Shown: one piece after another, positions 35,400-42,893 of the stretch
Numbering within the stretch: the first letter of the stretch is position 1
Layout: each line of letters starts with the position of its first letter
IMG/VR virus record: IMGVR_UViG_3300021960_000096
Span: 1 to 52,706 of that record
Source: a virus
Reading direction: 5' to 3' (one strand)
Length of the DNA: 52,706 bases
Notes under the pieces: generated by a model
Seen by the model: only the letters and a program-made list of their open reading frames with translations
Told to the model about the DNA's origin: nothing
Database searches by the model: none
Translations under genes and position numbers: made by a program

Positions 35400-36311
35400 T
35401 TACAATTTAGAAAAGTAATCTTTTAGCATTTGTATGTAGAGTTGTTTATCTTCACCTTTCAGTTCTACAAATGCCTTAGTATAATAGTACTTTACGTTGC
35501 CAAACCATCTAACAGCATCTGATTTATCTTCTCCAAGATTTGTAGATTGTCTACCGCCTTGAGGCATAATAGTATCTTCTGCTGAAGCCATTAGAGATTT
35601 AATAGAGCCAAATACTCTTCCTCCTGCTTCCCATTCTTTTCCTGTCTTAGCATCTATTAGAGCATATTTAGCTCTATCAGGCATTACCTTAATTAATTTA
35701 AAGATAATATCTCCGTGTCTTGATGGAACTTCTTCTGGCCATTCTTCTCCTTCATTTAGTTTACCAGAAGCTTCTATATTACTAATTACAGATTGAACTA
35801 AGTAGATTGCATCTTTAGCTCCGTAACCGTATCGCTTAGCTAACTTCATAATAAAGTCACCAACTAATTTTTCTGCTTCAGGGTTAACGTTTGCTTCAGA
35901 TACTTTAGTGGCTTCTTTTACCCGCTGGGTGTTAAATATTTTAAGTATCTCGTCTACTACTTCTTTATGAAGGTTACCGTTCTCATCTGCTACATAATAA
36001 GCAGTCATATTTCTACTGCCTTTATCTAATTGATAAGATTTTTCAACTTCTTTTTTCGCTTCTGCGTAAGAGTCGTATGGAGTTTTAAATATACCTTTGC
36101 CTTGTCCTCTACCTAGATTATACCCTACGTAGAATTTACCTTGTTCTTCAGACATTTTATTAATCTTCTTACCAGCTGCTACTGCATCTTTATGTGCATT
36201 AGAATTACCGTGAGAAGGTTTTTCTCCTTTTTCTCTTTTAGCTCTAATGTTAGCCCAAAGTCCTGGTTTTTCTTCTTGTAGCTCTTTAAGTGCTTGTTTT
36301 AGGTTTTTCAT
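35400..36311 (-). CDS. Hypothetical protein with GLWANI basic motif
   Basis: The 303-aa protein starts MKNLKQALKE, with Glu10 in an L-K-E context, then GLWANIRAKREKGEKPSHG. That basic motif recurs in many unrelated phage proteins as I remember them. A central region (FYVGYNLGRGQGKGIFKTPYD) and a helical domain (about 150-190) follow. The C-terminus has WFGNVKYYYTKAFVELKGEDK. Candidate packaged protein. No catalytic motif recognised. Confidence 0.5.
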   Translation of the reverse strand: MKNLKQALKELQEEKPGLWANIRAKREKGEKPSHGNSNAHKDAVAAGKKINKMSEEQGKFYVGYNLGRGQGKGIFKTPYDSYAEAKKEVEKSYQLDKGSRNMTAYYVADENGNLHKEVVDEILKIFNTQRVKEATKVSEANVNPEAEKLVGDFIMKLAKRYGYGAKDAIYLVQSVISNIEASGKLNEGEEWPEEVPSRHGDIIFKLIKVMPDRAKYALIDAKTGKEWEAGGRVFGSIKSLMASAEDTIMPQGGRQSTNLGEDKSDAVRWFGNVKYYYTKAFVELKGEDKQLYIQMLKDYFSKL

Positions 36312-36312
36312 A

Positions 36313-36672
36313 TTACTGAAGTTTGTCTGAATGCATCATTAGCATTCTGATGATGATAGATGCTAAAATACCAAAAATAACCCAAAGGGCCTTAGTAACT
36401 CCATTCTTCCAAGTTTCGATTTCAGAAATTTTAGCCATCTGAGTATCGAATTCTTTTTGATTAGACTGAAGAGATTGTCTAAATTCTGTGTTTTTGTTGG
36501 TATTTACAATAACTCCATTGTCGGGATTGAGTAATGTGTATTTGAGATCTGACATATCATCCTTAAGGTTTTCCATATCTTTTTGCATAGCCTTTAACTC
36601 ACCGTTAGGCATATGCGTTTTAATGTGTCTTATTTCCGCTAATACAGCATCAAGTACTTCTTTCTGTGTCAT
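36313..36672 (-). CDS. Coiled-coil protein with C-terminal membrane anchor
   Basis: The 119-aa protein is helical with heptad-like spacing (MQKDMENLKDDMSDLKYTLLNP). It contains NGVIVNTNKNTEFRQ and a single membrane segment near residues 95-112 (ALWVIFGILASIIIRMLMM). This layout, a coiled coil then a C-terminal anchor, is common in phage lysis-cassette and membrane proteins. It could be holin-related or a spanin-like adaptor. Evidence for either is weak. Confidence 0.45.
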   Translation of the reverse strand: MTQKEVLDAVLAEIRHIKTHMPNGELKAMQKDMENLKDDMSDLKYTLLNPDNGVIVNTNKNTEFRQSLQSNQKEFDTQMAKISEIETWKNGVTKALWVIFGILASIIIRMLMMHSDKLQ

Positions 36673-36699
36673 CGTAGAGTATATAGAGTTACTATTTGT

Positions 36700-36707
36700 T
36701 ATAAATA
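36700..36707 (-). promoter_or_regulatory. TATTTATA element before the coiled-coil membrane gene
   Basis: The exact 8-mer (GTATATTTATAACA) is three bases past the zinc-finger gene and 27 bases before the ATG at 36672. Confidence 0.4.
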
Positions 36708-36710
36708 TAC

Positions 36711-37286
36711 CTAAACAACGTGTTCTTTCAAATGTGAAACATATAGTTTCATATCTTCAAGAATTTTATTCTTATAACCTGTGGATAACTGTCCCCACTC
36801 TTCTACATCTCCTTGTTCAGTTACAAAAGACATCTGTTCTTCTAAAGTCTCTTGTACCCAGTTTTCTATATCTTTGACGAATGACTGAATATTGCCGGAC
36901 ATCATCTTTTTTTCATACTCTTCGTACAGTCCAGCTTTTCTTAAACTAGCTTCGTAGTCTACTGTGCAATCAAAACAGAAACCATGAATAAAGTACATCT
37001 TTTTATCAAGACGTTTCTTCATTCTATTATTACATTTAGGACATGTTAGTGGAAGTCTAGTAAGTTTTTTAGCATTGTCTAATTTAGTAATGTTCTGTTT
37101 GAGTCCATTCTTAATTGTCCATTGCTTACCGTTTTCTTCCCAGACGTCACCTTCCTTATACCTAGTCTCTTTTTTAGAATATCCGGATTGAGATTTAGTT
37201 CCTGCAGTAAAGTCTTTTTTAACTAGATTCCTAATGCGTTCAACATCGGCTTGATTGAACTCTTTTTTCAGTAAAGTCTCTTTCAT
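36711..37286 (-). CDS. Zinc-finger protein of unknown function
   Basis: The 191-aa protein has a four-Cys zinc site: LTCPKCNNRMKKRLDKKMY, then GFCFDCTVDYE, giving CxxC-x(n)-CxxC near residues 80-107. The N-terminal third is basic and helical. A central EENGKQWTIKNGLKQNITKLD precedes the finger, and the C-terminus is an acidic helix. The spacing suggests a treble-clef or zinc-ribbon fold. It may bind nucleic acid or a host protein. Confidence 0.6.
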   Translation of the reverse strand: MKETLLKKEFNQADVERIRNLVKKDFTAGTKSQSGYSKKETRYKEGDVWEENGKQWTIKNGLKQNITKLDNAKKLTRLPLTCPKCNNRMKKRLDKKMYFIHGFCFDCTVDYEASLRKAGLYEEYEKKMMSGNIQSFVKDIENWVQETLEEQMSFVTEQGDVEEWGQLSTGYKNKILEDMKLYVSHLKEHVV

Positions 37287-37291
37287 TTTAT

Positions 37292-37459
37292 CTATTCTCC
37301 TTTTTTAAGGACGATCCATAAAATTAGATAAATAAAAAGAAAACCGCCAAAAATAGCAATTACCCTCCATAGTACCGGATCGATTCCTGTATGTTTTCCA
37401 AGTCCTTCACAAACTCCTCCAATATATCCTCTTTTAGGAAATCTATATAGTTTATTCAT
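37292..37459 (-). CDS. PspC-domain membrane peptide
   Basis: This 55-aa gene has its ATG at 37457-37459 and TAG at 37292. The product has the PspC pattern: MNKLYRFPKRGYIGGVCEGL, then HTGIDPVLWRV, then a hydrophobic segment (VIAIFGGFLFIYLILWIVL) and KKGE. PspC domains respond to or protect against membrane stress in bacteria. A phage copy could stabilise the host envelope or modulate the response during infection. The motif match over nearly its full length makes this a confident call. Confidence 0.8.
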   Translation of the reverse strand: MNKLYRFPKRGYIGGVCEGLGKHTGIDPVLWRVIAIFGGFLFIYLILWIVLKKGE

Positions 37460-37461
37460 AA

Positions 37462-37596
37462 TTATTTCCCTCTACCGGATTTTTTTACTGCGGTGGATCT
37501 TTTTACATTTTGTCTATTACCTGTAACATTTTTTGTATTTTGATCTTTTTTGATATTATCATTCAATGATCTACTCGAAAAAAATTTACTACTCAT
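37462..37596 (-). CDS. Small basic peptide
   Basis: The 44-aa gene (ATG 37594-37596, TAA 37462) encodes a Lys/Ser/Asn-rich peptide starting MSSKFFSSRSLND and ending KKSGRGK. It overlaps the end of the HAD gene by eight bases and abuts the PspC gene by two bases. It resembles the other tiny basic proteins at 44616 and 45007. Nucleic-acid binding is possible. Function unknown. Confidence 0.5.
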   Translation of the reverse strand: MSSKFFSSRSLNDNIKKDQNTKNVTGNRQNVKRSTAVKKSGRGK

Positions 37597-38134
37597 ATCC
37601 TAGTTTTTTTAATTCTTCAATTACATGATTTACGTCTCCATTTTTACATCTGATAGCTATCCCGCCTTTGGATGCCCATTCATTAATGTTTGATTTTTTA
37701 TCATCAATAAGAATAGCATCAGGCTGTGCGTACTGTTGCTTATCAGCTGAATATGCAAAGTTTACTTTTGGTTTAGGGTTTAGATTATTTCTAACCCATA
37801 AGTTTTTTCCTAATCTAGATTCATTATTTCTAGAAGGGGAAGTTAAAAGATCCGGTTTATATGGTTTTATAAAATTCCAAAGTTGTCTACCTTGAGGCAT
37901 CCAATCCATTCCTACCCAGAATTTAACTCCTACTTTAACATCTATTAAATTCCAAAACTGTTCAGTACCGTATTGACTTTCGTACTCTTGAGGATTCATT
38001 CCAGTGAAGTGGTCAAACCTTGCTTCAAAGTCTGTTAACACTCCATCCATATCGCAGTATATTTTATACTTTGGAAGTTCTTTTTGTTCGGGAAGAGGAT
38101 AAGCTTCTAATAAGTCTACTAACTTTTTTTTCAT
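37589..38134 (-). CDS. HAD-superfamily phosphatase, candidate packaged enzyme
   Basis: The 181-aa protein has HAD motif I as YCDMDGVL (Asp28, Asp30), motif II LLTSPSR, and motif IV LIDDKKSN. It resembles small 5'-nucleotidase or polynucleotide 3'-phosphatase domains. The N-terminus MKKKLVDLLE, with Glu10 after L-L, fits the putative capsid-targeting signal. The start overlaps the stop of the nucleotidyltransferase gene (ATGA), and that gene overlaps the kinase gene the same way. The three may act in one pathway of end or nucleotide repair; that is inference. Confidence 0.75.
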   Translation of the reverse strand: MKKKLVDLLEAYPLPEQKELPKYKIYCDMDGVLTDFEARFDHFTGMNPQEYESQYGTEQFWNLIDVKVGVKFWVGMDWMPQGRQLWNFIKPYKPDLLTSPSRNNESRLGKNLWVRNNLNPKPKVNFAYSADKQQYAQPDAILIDDKKSNINEWASKGGIAIRCKNGDVNHVIEELKKLGYE

Positions 38135-39837
38135 AACCTTTGATTTATACCTAATGAAGGTAGTCTTTTATTCCATAATATACGAATTTTTTCGCGGACT
38201 TCCAACGATTCTCCTGTTTTTTTCAGGTAGTCATCTACTACATCTGAGAATGGCTTTTTAGACTTTTTGGCTTTAAAATATAAGCCTTGTATCATAGCAT
38301 CTACTTCCTTAGGTAGGTAGTAATAGTTTTCTTTATCTAGTATACCCTGATCAATCAAGTCTCTTAAATCCTTGTCATCTGGTATGTATTTACCCTGTCT
38401 AACATTTTCACCGTCTTGAGTAAGGTGTTCTAATTCATGTCTAACGACATCTTTTAGATCCATAGAGATTTCTTGCCAATCTGGGTCTAGAGGTATATTG
38501 AATACTACGTTAATTAAAGGATAAATTTCATCTCCCTCGTCATCAAATCCAGCATTAGCTCCACCGTCAACAGAATAGATATCATCTTTAAATTCGGCGT
38601 ATACATTAAAATCTACTTCAAATTGAGTAGACTCTATATCAACGTCATCATGTTCTGGGTTGCCTACTCTAATGGTAGTGTTTACATTTTTTCTACCTTC
38701 TTCATGTGCTTTTTTTAAAACATCAAAAGCATATCTAGAAAGTACATTAGATATCTTGCCGTACTTGCCTTCTGCCACAACTTCTTGTTTTGGTTTATTT
38801 TTAATAGAATCTTCCCAATTGCGAAAAGTTATATTTCCTTTTAAGTAAGCTTCTTTTTCTATCTCTAGTAAATCATCGTCTTCGTTTGTATTACTTGTAC
38901 CAATATTACCTAACCTGCCTTCTAAGTTCTGCATATGGTGAATCATTTCATGTACAAATGATCTTACGATATCTTTAGGGTGTCTTCCTTCAACGTAAAG
39001 AACAACTTCTTGTTTATTTGGATCATAATGAGCTGTTTTACCAAAAAAGTCTGCAGCATTTGCTTCATCTCTAACTGTCTTGACTTCTGGTAGAGGAAGT
39101 ACTTTCATCTTCTGATCAATCATATACTCTAATATAGAAGCAATATATTTAGTATACTCAGGAACTTCTTCTTTTTCTTCTTGAATTTCTGGCTGTGCAA
39201 AATACTCTGTTATGTAGCCGTCAATATTTGATCCAATAATTTCTGCTACGATCTTATCTTTCAAATCAACTAATATACGTAGTATCTCTCCTCTTTCCAA
39301 CTCTTTAGGAAAAAAGTCTACAATTTTATCTAAATTGCCTGCTAGTATACTTGCTCTAAAATCTGTTGCTCTAACTCCAGAACCTGGTGCTGCTGCTAAT
39401 GCTAAACCTTGTACGTTAGGTGTATTGGCAAATGTAGTAACTCTTCTTAAGTCTACAAAGTCTTTTTCACCTCTAATTCCAGTTACAGCTACAAATTCTT
39501 CGTTTGGATTATCTTTTGCATAATTTTTAGCACCAAACATTGGATTCTGTCCACCGTCTAATATTTCTACATTTCCTAAATGCTTGGCATATATGTTCCA
39601 AATAGTTAAAGCTTCTTGTTTGTCTATACCGTTTCTTTCTCCAGCACCTACAAAAACTACAACCTTATCAATATTAGGTTTATCTCCTGCTTCTTTTAAA
39701 AATAAGCTTGCGCCTTTTTCTTTATAATCGTCTTTAGAATAGATTGTACCATTATAGGAGCCGTCGAGTAAAGATTTTACTACGTTAAAATGTCCTCTAT
39801 GAGGTGGTTTAAATGCTCCTGGGTATAATGCTATCAT
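38131..39837 (-). CDS. Nucleotidyltransferase fused to two metalloprotease-like domains
   Basis: The 568-aa protein has an HxGH-type nucleotidyltransferase at residues 1-215, with PGAFKPPHRGHF (His13, His16) and GSGVRATDFRAS as the second signature. A second domain has HEMIHH (296-301) followed by LLEIEKEAYLKGN, the HExxH plus distal Glu layout of zinc metallopeptidases. A third domain has HELEH (467-471) and EVDAMIQGLYFKAKK downstream. Such a three-part fusion is unusual. The protease-like domains could process host proteins or release the enzyme. It overlaps both kinase and HAD genes by four bases. Confidence 0.75.
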   Translation of the reverse strand: MIALYPGAFKPPHRGHFNVVKSLLDGSYNGTIYSKDDYKEKGASLFLKEAGDKPNIDKVVVFVGAGERNGIDKQEALTIWNIYAKHLGNVEILDGGQNPMFGAKNYAKDNPNEEFVAVTGIRGEKDFVDLRRVTTFANTPNVQGLALAAAPGSGVRATDFRASILAGNLDKIVDFFPKELERGEILRILVDLKDKIVAEIIGSNIDGYITEYFAQPEIQEEKEEVPEYTKYIASILEYMIDQKMKVLPLPEVKTVRDEANAADFFGKTAHYDPNKQEVVLYVEGRHPKDIVRSFVHEMIHHMQNLEGRLGNIGTSNTNEDDDLLEIEKEAYLKGNITFRNWEDSIKNKPKQEVVAEGKYGKISNVLSRYAFDVLKKAHEEGRKNVNTTIRVGNPEHDDVDIESTQFEVDFNVYAEFKDDIYSVDGGANAGFDDEGDEIYPLINVVFNIPLDPDWQEISMDLKDVVRHELEHLTQDGENVRQGKYIPDDKDLRDLIDQGILDKENYYYLPKEVDAMIQGLYFKAKKSKKPFSDVVDDYLKKTGESLEVREKIRILWNKRLPSLGINQRL

Positions 39838-40769
39838 GCTAAAAAGTCCTGTAATGCTTTATCTATTTCTTGTGCAGATGAATGCTTTAATTGTTCTTGA
39901 AACTCTGGACTAAATAACATTTCAGCAATATTCTCTAATACTTCTTCTTGTTTTTGATCATTTTTAGCTTTAAGGTCTCTGTATTTCTTTACTGCATCTT
40001 TTAGTTTATCTGCACCAGGCCCTACACCATTCTTTTGGAAAGCATCTAAGAACGCTTTCTTGATGGCTCTATCTTCACTATAGTTTCCTTTATCCCAATC
40101 AATACCTTGAGTGGCTTTGAAGAATTCGTTTTCTTCTTCTTGAGACATTTCTAATGGCTTTCTAAAAGTAGAACCGTCATCGTCAGGGTTTTTAGAGGTA
40201 ACCCATCTTTTTAAAAAGTCTGATATTCCTTTAGCACCGTTTTTAGCTGCAGTATCAAATGCCTCTACCTCTGCAGCATACTTACCTTTTCTGTCATTAA
40301 TGTATAAAGAGAATTGACCACCAGTCATTTTATTGTAGTCTTTAATTAACTGATAGACATTTCTCCAGGTTGAGAATACAGCTGCTTCTGGTACTCTTCT
40401 CTCTCTCTTAAAGTTTCCTACGAAAGCATTCATAGGGTGAGTATAGACCATAACCATATAGACATCATAGCCTTTAGTTATAAGTTCTTTAACTTTAGTA
40501 GGGTTAGAAGCTGTAGTATCCCAAACAAATGACTGTTTAGTTGTCGAGAGGTCTTCTGCCTCCTTGTCTGCTAGGGCTGCTGCTCTTGATAGGTTGTTGT
40601 ACGCTTGGTGGTTGGGATCCTCTACGTATTTGTCGGGGTTGACTATTGGGAGTGATCCTAGGTTGAGTTTGTCTAGGAGAGATGACTTCCCTGCTGCTGC
40701 TCCTCCTGCCATTACTATTACCTTCGGCCGGCCTTTCGCTTCTAAAATTAGGTCTGTTAAATTGATCAT
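39834..40769 (-). CDS. Zeta-toxin-like P-loop kinase, candidate packaged effector
   Basis: The 311-aa protein has Walker A GGAAAGKSS at residues 22-30, then VNPDKYVED and FVWDTTASNPTKV, then VYMVMVYTHP. This order resembles zeta-toxin kinases, which in known cases phosphorylate UDP-N-acetylglucosamine and stop wall synthesis. A polynucleotide kinase is the alternative. The N-terminus MINLTDLILE (Glu10) fits the putative capsid-targeting signal. The first 77 codons overlap the end of the lipoprotein gene in another frame. The start is fixed because Walker A lies only 20 residues in. Confidence 0.7.
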   Translation of the reverse strand: MINLTDLILEAKGRPKVIVMAGGAAAGKSSLLDKLNLGSLPIVNPDKYVEDPNHQAYNNLSRAAALADKEAEDLSTTKQSFVWDTTASNPTKVKELITKGYDVYMVMVYTHPMNAFVGNFKRERRVPEAAVFSTWRNVYQLIKDYNKMTGGQFSLYINDRKGKYAAEVEAFDTAAKNGAKGISDFLKRWVTSKNPDDDGSTFRKPLEMSQEEENEFFKATQGIDWDKGNYSEDRAIKKAFLDAFQKNGVGPGADKLKDAVKKYRDLKAKNDQKQEEVLENIAEMLFSPEFQEQLKHSSAQEIDKALQDFLA

Positions 40770-41151
40770 TTCTTTCTAAGTTATTACTTCCTCTTCTTCC
40801 TCGAATTATAGTTCTAGGTCTGTTCAGAGGCACTGTTACACTGGGTCCAATATATGGTCTGTTATAAATAGTGCTTCCATACCATCTATAGGGGTTAGAG
40901 TAAAAGTAGTAAGGAAAAGCTTGATAAGGGTACCACTGGTTATTCCAATTAAAGCTCCAGTTCTGATAGCTGCCATAACTGTACTCTCTAAGAACTCTAT
41001 CAATAGAAACTTGTACGGTATCACCAGCAGAGTTAATAGCAAGCAATTTTTCTACTCTTACTCTAGGTTGGGTATTGATTAGATATGTACCACAACCACC
41101 TAAAGATAAGAAAATTAATGCAAAGAAAAAACTTTTAATTATATTTTTCAT
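40537..41151 (-). CDS. Lipoprotein whose tail is overprinted on the kinase gene
   Basis: The 204-aa protein has a lipoprotein signal: basic start, hydrophobic core IIKSFFFALIFLSLGG and lipidation Cys20 (lipobox LGGC). The mature part is Tyr/Trp-rich (NWSFNWNNQWYPYQAFPYYFY), then a disordered Arg/Ser/Pro/Gln-rich tail from about residue 120. The last 77 codons overlap the kinase gene by 233 bases in a different frame. It would be lipid-anchored in the host envelope, possibly for superinfection exclusion or lysis. The dual-coding stretch is G/C-richer than its surroundings. Confidence 0.65.
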   Translation of the reverse strand: MKNIIKSFFFALIFLSLGGCGTYLINTQPRVRVEKLLAINSAGDTVQVSIDRVLREYSYGSYQNWSFNWNNQWYPYQAFPYYFYSNPYRWYGSTIYNRPYIGPSVTVPLNRPRTIIRGRRGSNNLERNDQFNRPNFRSERPAEGNSNGRRSSSREVISPRQTQPRITPNSQPRQIRRGSQPPSVQQPIKSSSPSRQGGRRPLDN

Positions 41152-41930
41152 AGTTTTAATGTTGTAGGGTAACTATTATAAATAGGTTCGGTTACTGGGT
41201 TTTCTAATTTGTAAAGTTCATAGATCATTTTAAATAATTCAAAATTCTTATCTATTTCGTCTGTTACTTTAATTTGCCAGCCCTTACCTTGGTAAGTTCC
41301 TTTCTTAGTTGATTTACTTCTTGTATGAGCTTTTAACCAAAGAATACCTGTGCGGTCTATTTTAATTCCTTTACATTCTTCTAAAGCTTTTGCGTAAGAA
41401 GCAAGCTGTAAGTCATAAGATTTATGTAAACTGTTTGAAGTTTTAAGATCTAATAACCAAACTTCTCCGTCCATTTTAACTACTAAGTCAGCAGTACCTG
41501 CGTATTGATGTTCGTCAGACCAAACAAAGTCTTCAGTAGAAATTAATTCTGGTTTATGAGTTCTCCAAAATTCACAGAACTTCAATATCATTTCCCATAC
41601 TAGTTGAGAATACTTAGCGTTACCGTAATCGTCCATCCACCTAATCTCTTCTCCTTTGATCAATCTTTCTGCAGCTTCGTGAACCTGTGTTCCTTCTTTA
41701 CCTGCTTTTCTCATAATAAGATCGGCGTTATGCCCAACATCTTTTAACCAAGTTTCGAAAAAAGAATTCTTGGGCATGTATTGGAGTATAGTAGTTACGG
41801 ATGGATAGTATACTCCTTCGCCTCTCTTGTAAACTCTCCTATCTAGAAAGTTTATTTGTTGTAAGTCTGGATTATAGTCAAGTCGTTTTTTCTCGTTTTG
41901 CTCGAGAATATTCATTCCTTGTTTTATCAT
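41148..41930 (-). CDS. RecB/Cas4-family PD-(D/E)XK nuclease
   Basis: The 260-aa protein has the RecB-type nuclease set in order: His84 (GTQVHEAAE), Asp148 (GTADLVV), Asp161-Leu-Lys163 (LLDLKTS), and Gln175...Tyr179 (QLASYA). The early YPSVTTILQYM is usual in phage members. Such nucleases process DNA ends, for example as exonucleases in recombination. It overlaps the primase gene by four bases and the lipoprotein gene by four. The first residues, MIKQGMNILE (Glu10), also fit the putative targeting pattern, though a replication role is equally likely. Confidence 0.8.
   Translation of the reverse strand: MIKQGMNILEQNEKKRLDYNPDLQQINFLDRRVYKRGEGVYYPSVTTILQYMPKNSFFETWLKDVGHNADLIMRKAGKEGTQVHEAAERLIKGEEIRWMDDYGNAKYSQLVWEMILKFCEFWRTHKPELISTEDFVWSDEHQYAGTADLVVKMDGEVWLLDLKTSNSLHKSYDLQLASYAKALEECKGIKIDRTGILWLKAHTRSKSTKKGTYQGKGWQIKVTDEIDKNFELFKMIYELYKLENPVTEPIYNSYPTTLKL
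41177..41184 (-). promoter_or_regulatory. TATTTATA element upstream of the lipoprotein gene
   Basis: The exact 8-mer lies in the last codons of the nuclease gene, 25 bases before the lipoprotein ATG. Its spacing to the start matches the intergenic copies. Confidence 0.4.
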
Positions 41931-42850
41931 AATTGTAGTTTATGCCGGAGGAGGGAGTTTAAATTAAATTCCTCGGCTGATTGAATATGGCTAGTAAATG
42001 CTCTAAATCCCATCTCAGAAGGATCCTTATCAGGAAGTTCTACTAAGAAAACTCTCTTACCTTGATTTAAGAACTTTTCTGCGATTTCCTGTGCTCTATC
42101 TTGAGCATCTATATCTAACGCAATGTAAATTTCTTGTACACCACTTGTTAATATTTTCTTATAGAGTTCATTAGACACGCTTTTACCTAGTAGAGGTACA
42201 GCGTTACGTCTAATAGCAATAGCATCAAATACACCCTCACATAAAATTATAGGTGCATTCCAATTTATTAAATTTTCAAAAAAGATTATGTCTTTGGAAG
42301 CTTCTGGGTTCTTATACTTAAAGTAATTGCCATCATAAGATCTCGCAACAAAGAAATTGAGTTGTCCGGATTCAGAAAAACTTGGGATAATAATTCGTCC
42401 TCCATATTCTCCAGTTGTACAGTATCCAATGCTATATTTAAGATAATCGATCTCGGTAAGTCCTCTGTCATTTAAATACTTTCTTACAATATTAGCTACT
42501 ACCGATGTATGTGAAGCGTTATATAATGGTTGATACTCCTTAGGTAGTTCTACTATAGATAGCTGTTGATACTCAACTTCAGAACCTTTCGGAAGGTATT
42601 TAAGTATATCTTGAGCAATATCTCTAGGAGTTTTAAGTTGCTTGAGAAGAGAGCGTATAGTACGTCCACGAGTTTGGCATACCCAACACTCCCAAGGATT
42701 ATGTCCCTGTTCGTTAGTAGCCAAGTTTATTTCAAGCTTTGGCTTTCTATGATTGCAAAAAGGACAGTGAAAAGCATAATTGTCCCTTGCTCTCTTATGA
42801 CTCTTACCAAGAACTCTCTCGATAGAGCTTAATAGAAAAGTATAATCCAT
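41927..42850 (-). CDS. DNA primase with zinc finger and Toprim domain
   Basis: The 307-aa protein has a CHC2-type zinc finger with Cys29-PF-Cys32 and Cys55-WV-Cys58. A Toprim domain follows, with ILCEGVFDAIAI (catalytic Glu), IALDIDAQ (DxD) and DKDPSEMG. It makes RNA primers for DNA replication. T4 gp61 is 342 aa, so the size fits a T4-type primase without a helicase domain. The helicase is not in the window. It forms a coupled pair with the downstream nuclease gene (ATGA). Confidence 0.88.
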   Translation of the reverse strand: MDYTFLLSSIERVLGKSHKRARDNYAFHCPFCNHRKPKLEINLATNEQGHNPWECWVCQTRGRTIRSLLKQLKTPRDIAQDILKYLPKGSEVEYQQLSIVELPKEYQPLYNASHTSVVANIVRKYLNDRGLTEIDYLKYSIGYCTTGEYGGRIIIPSFSESGQLNFFVARSYDGNYFKYKNPEASKDIIFFENLINWNAPIILCEGVFDAIAIRRNAVPLLGKSVSNELYKKILTSGVQEIYIALDIDAQDRAQEIAEKFLNQGKRVFLVELPDKDPSEMGFRAFTSHIQSAEEFNLNSLLRHKLQL

Positions 42851-42893
42851 TCGTTAATCCGTAACTATTACTTGTAATATAAGAAAAATATTT

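Noticed and set aside
40863-40870. TATTTATA inside the lipoprotein gene, 93 bases before the kinase start
   Set aside because: Spacing is longer than typical and the site is coding. It could be an internal promoter, but the evidence is too thin to list.
40836-41042. Minus-strand 68-aa frame inside the lipoprotein gene
   Set aside because: It is fully nested, has no leader or motif, and conflicts with the lipoprotein, whose signal peptide is convincing.
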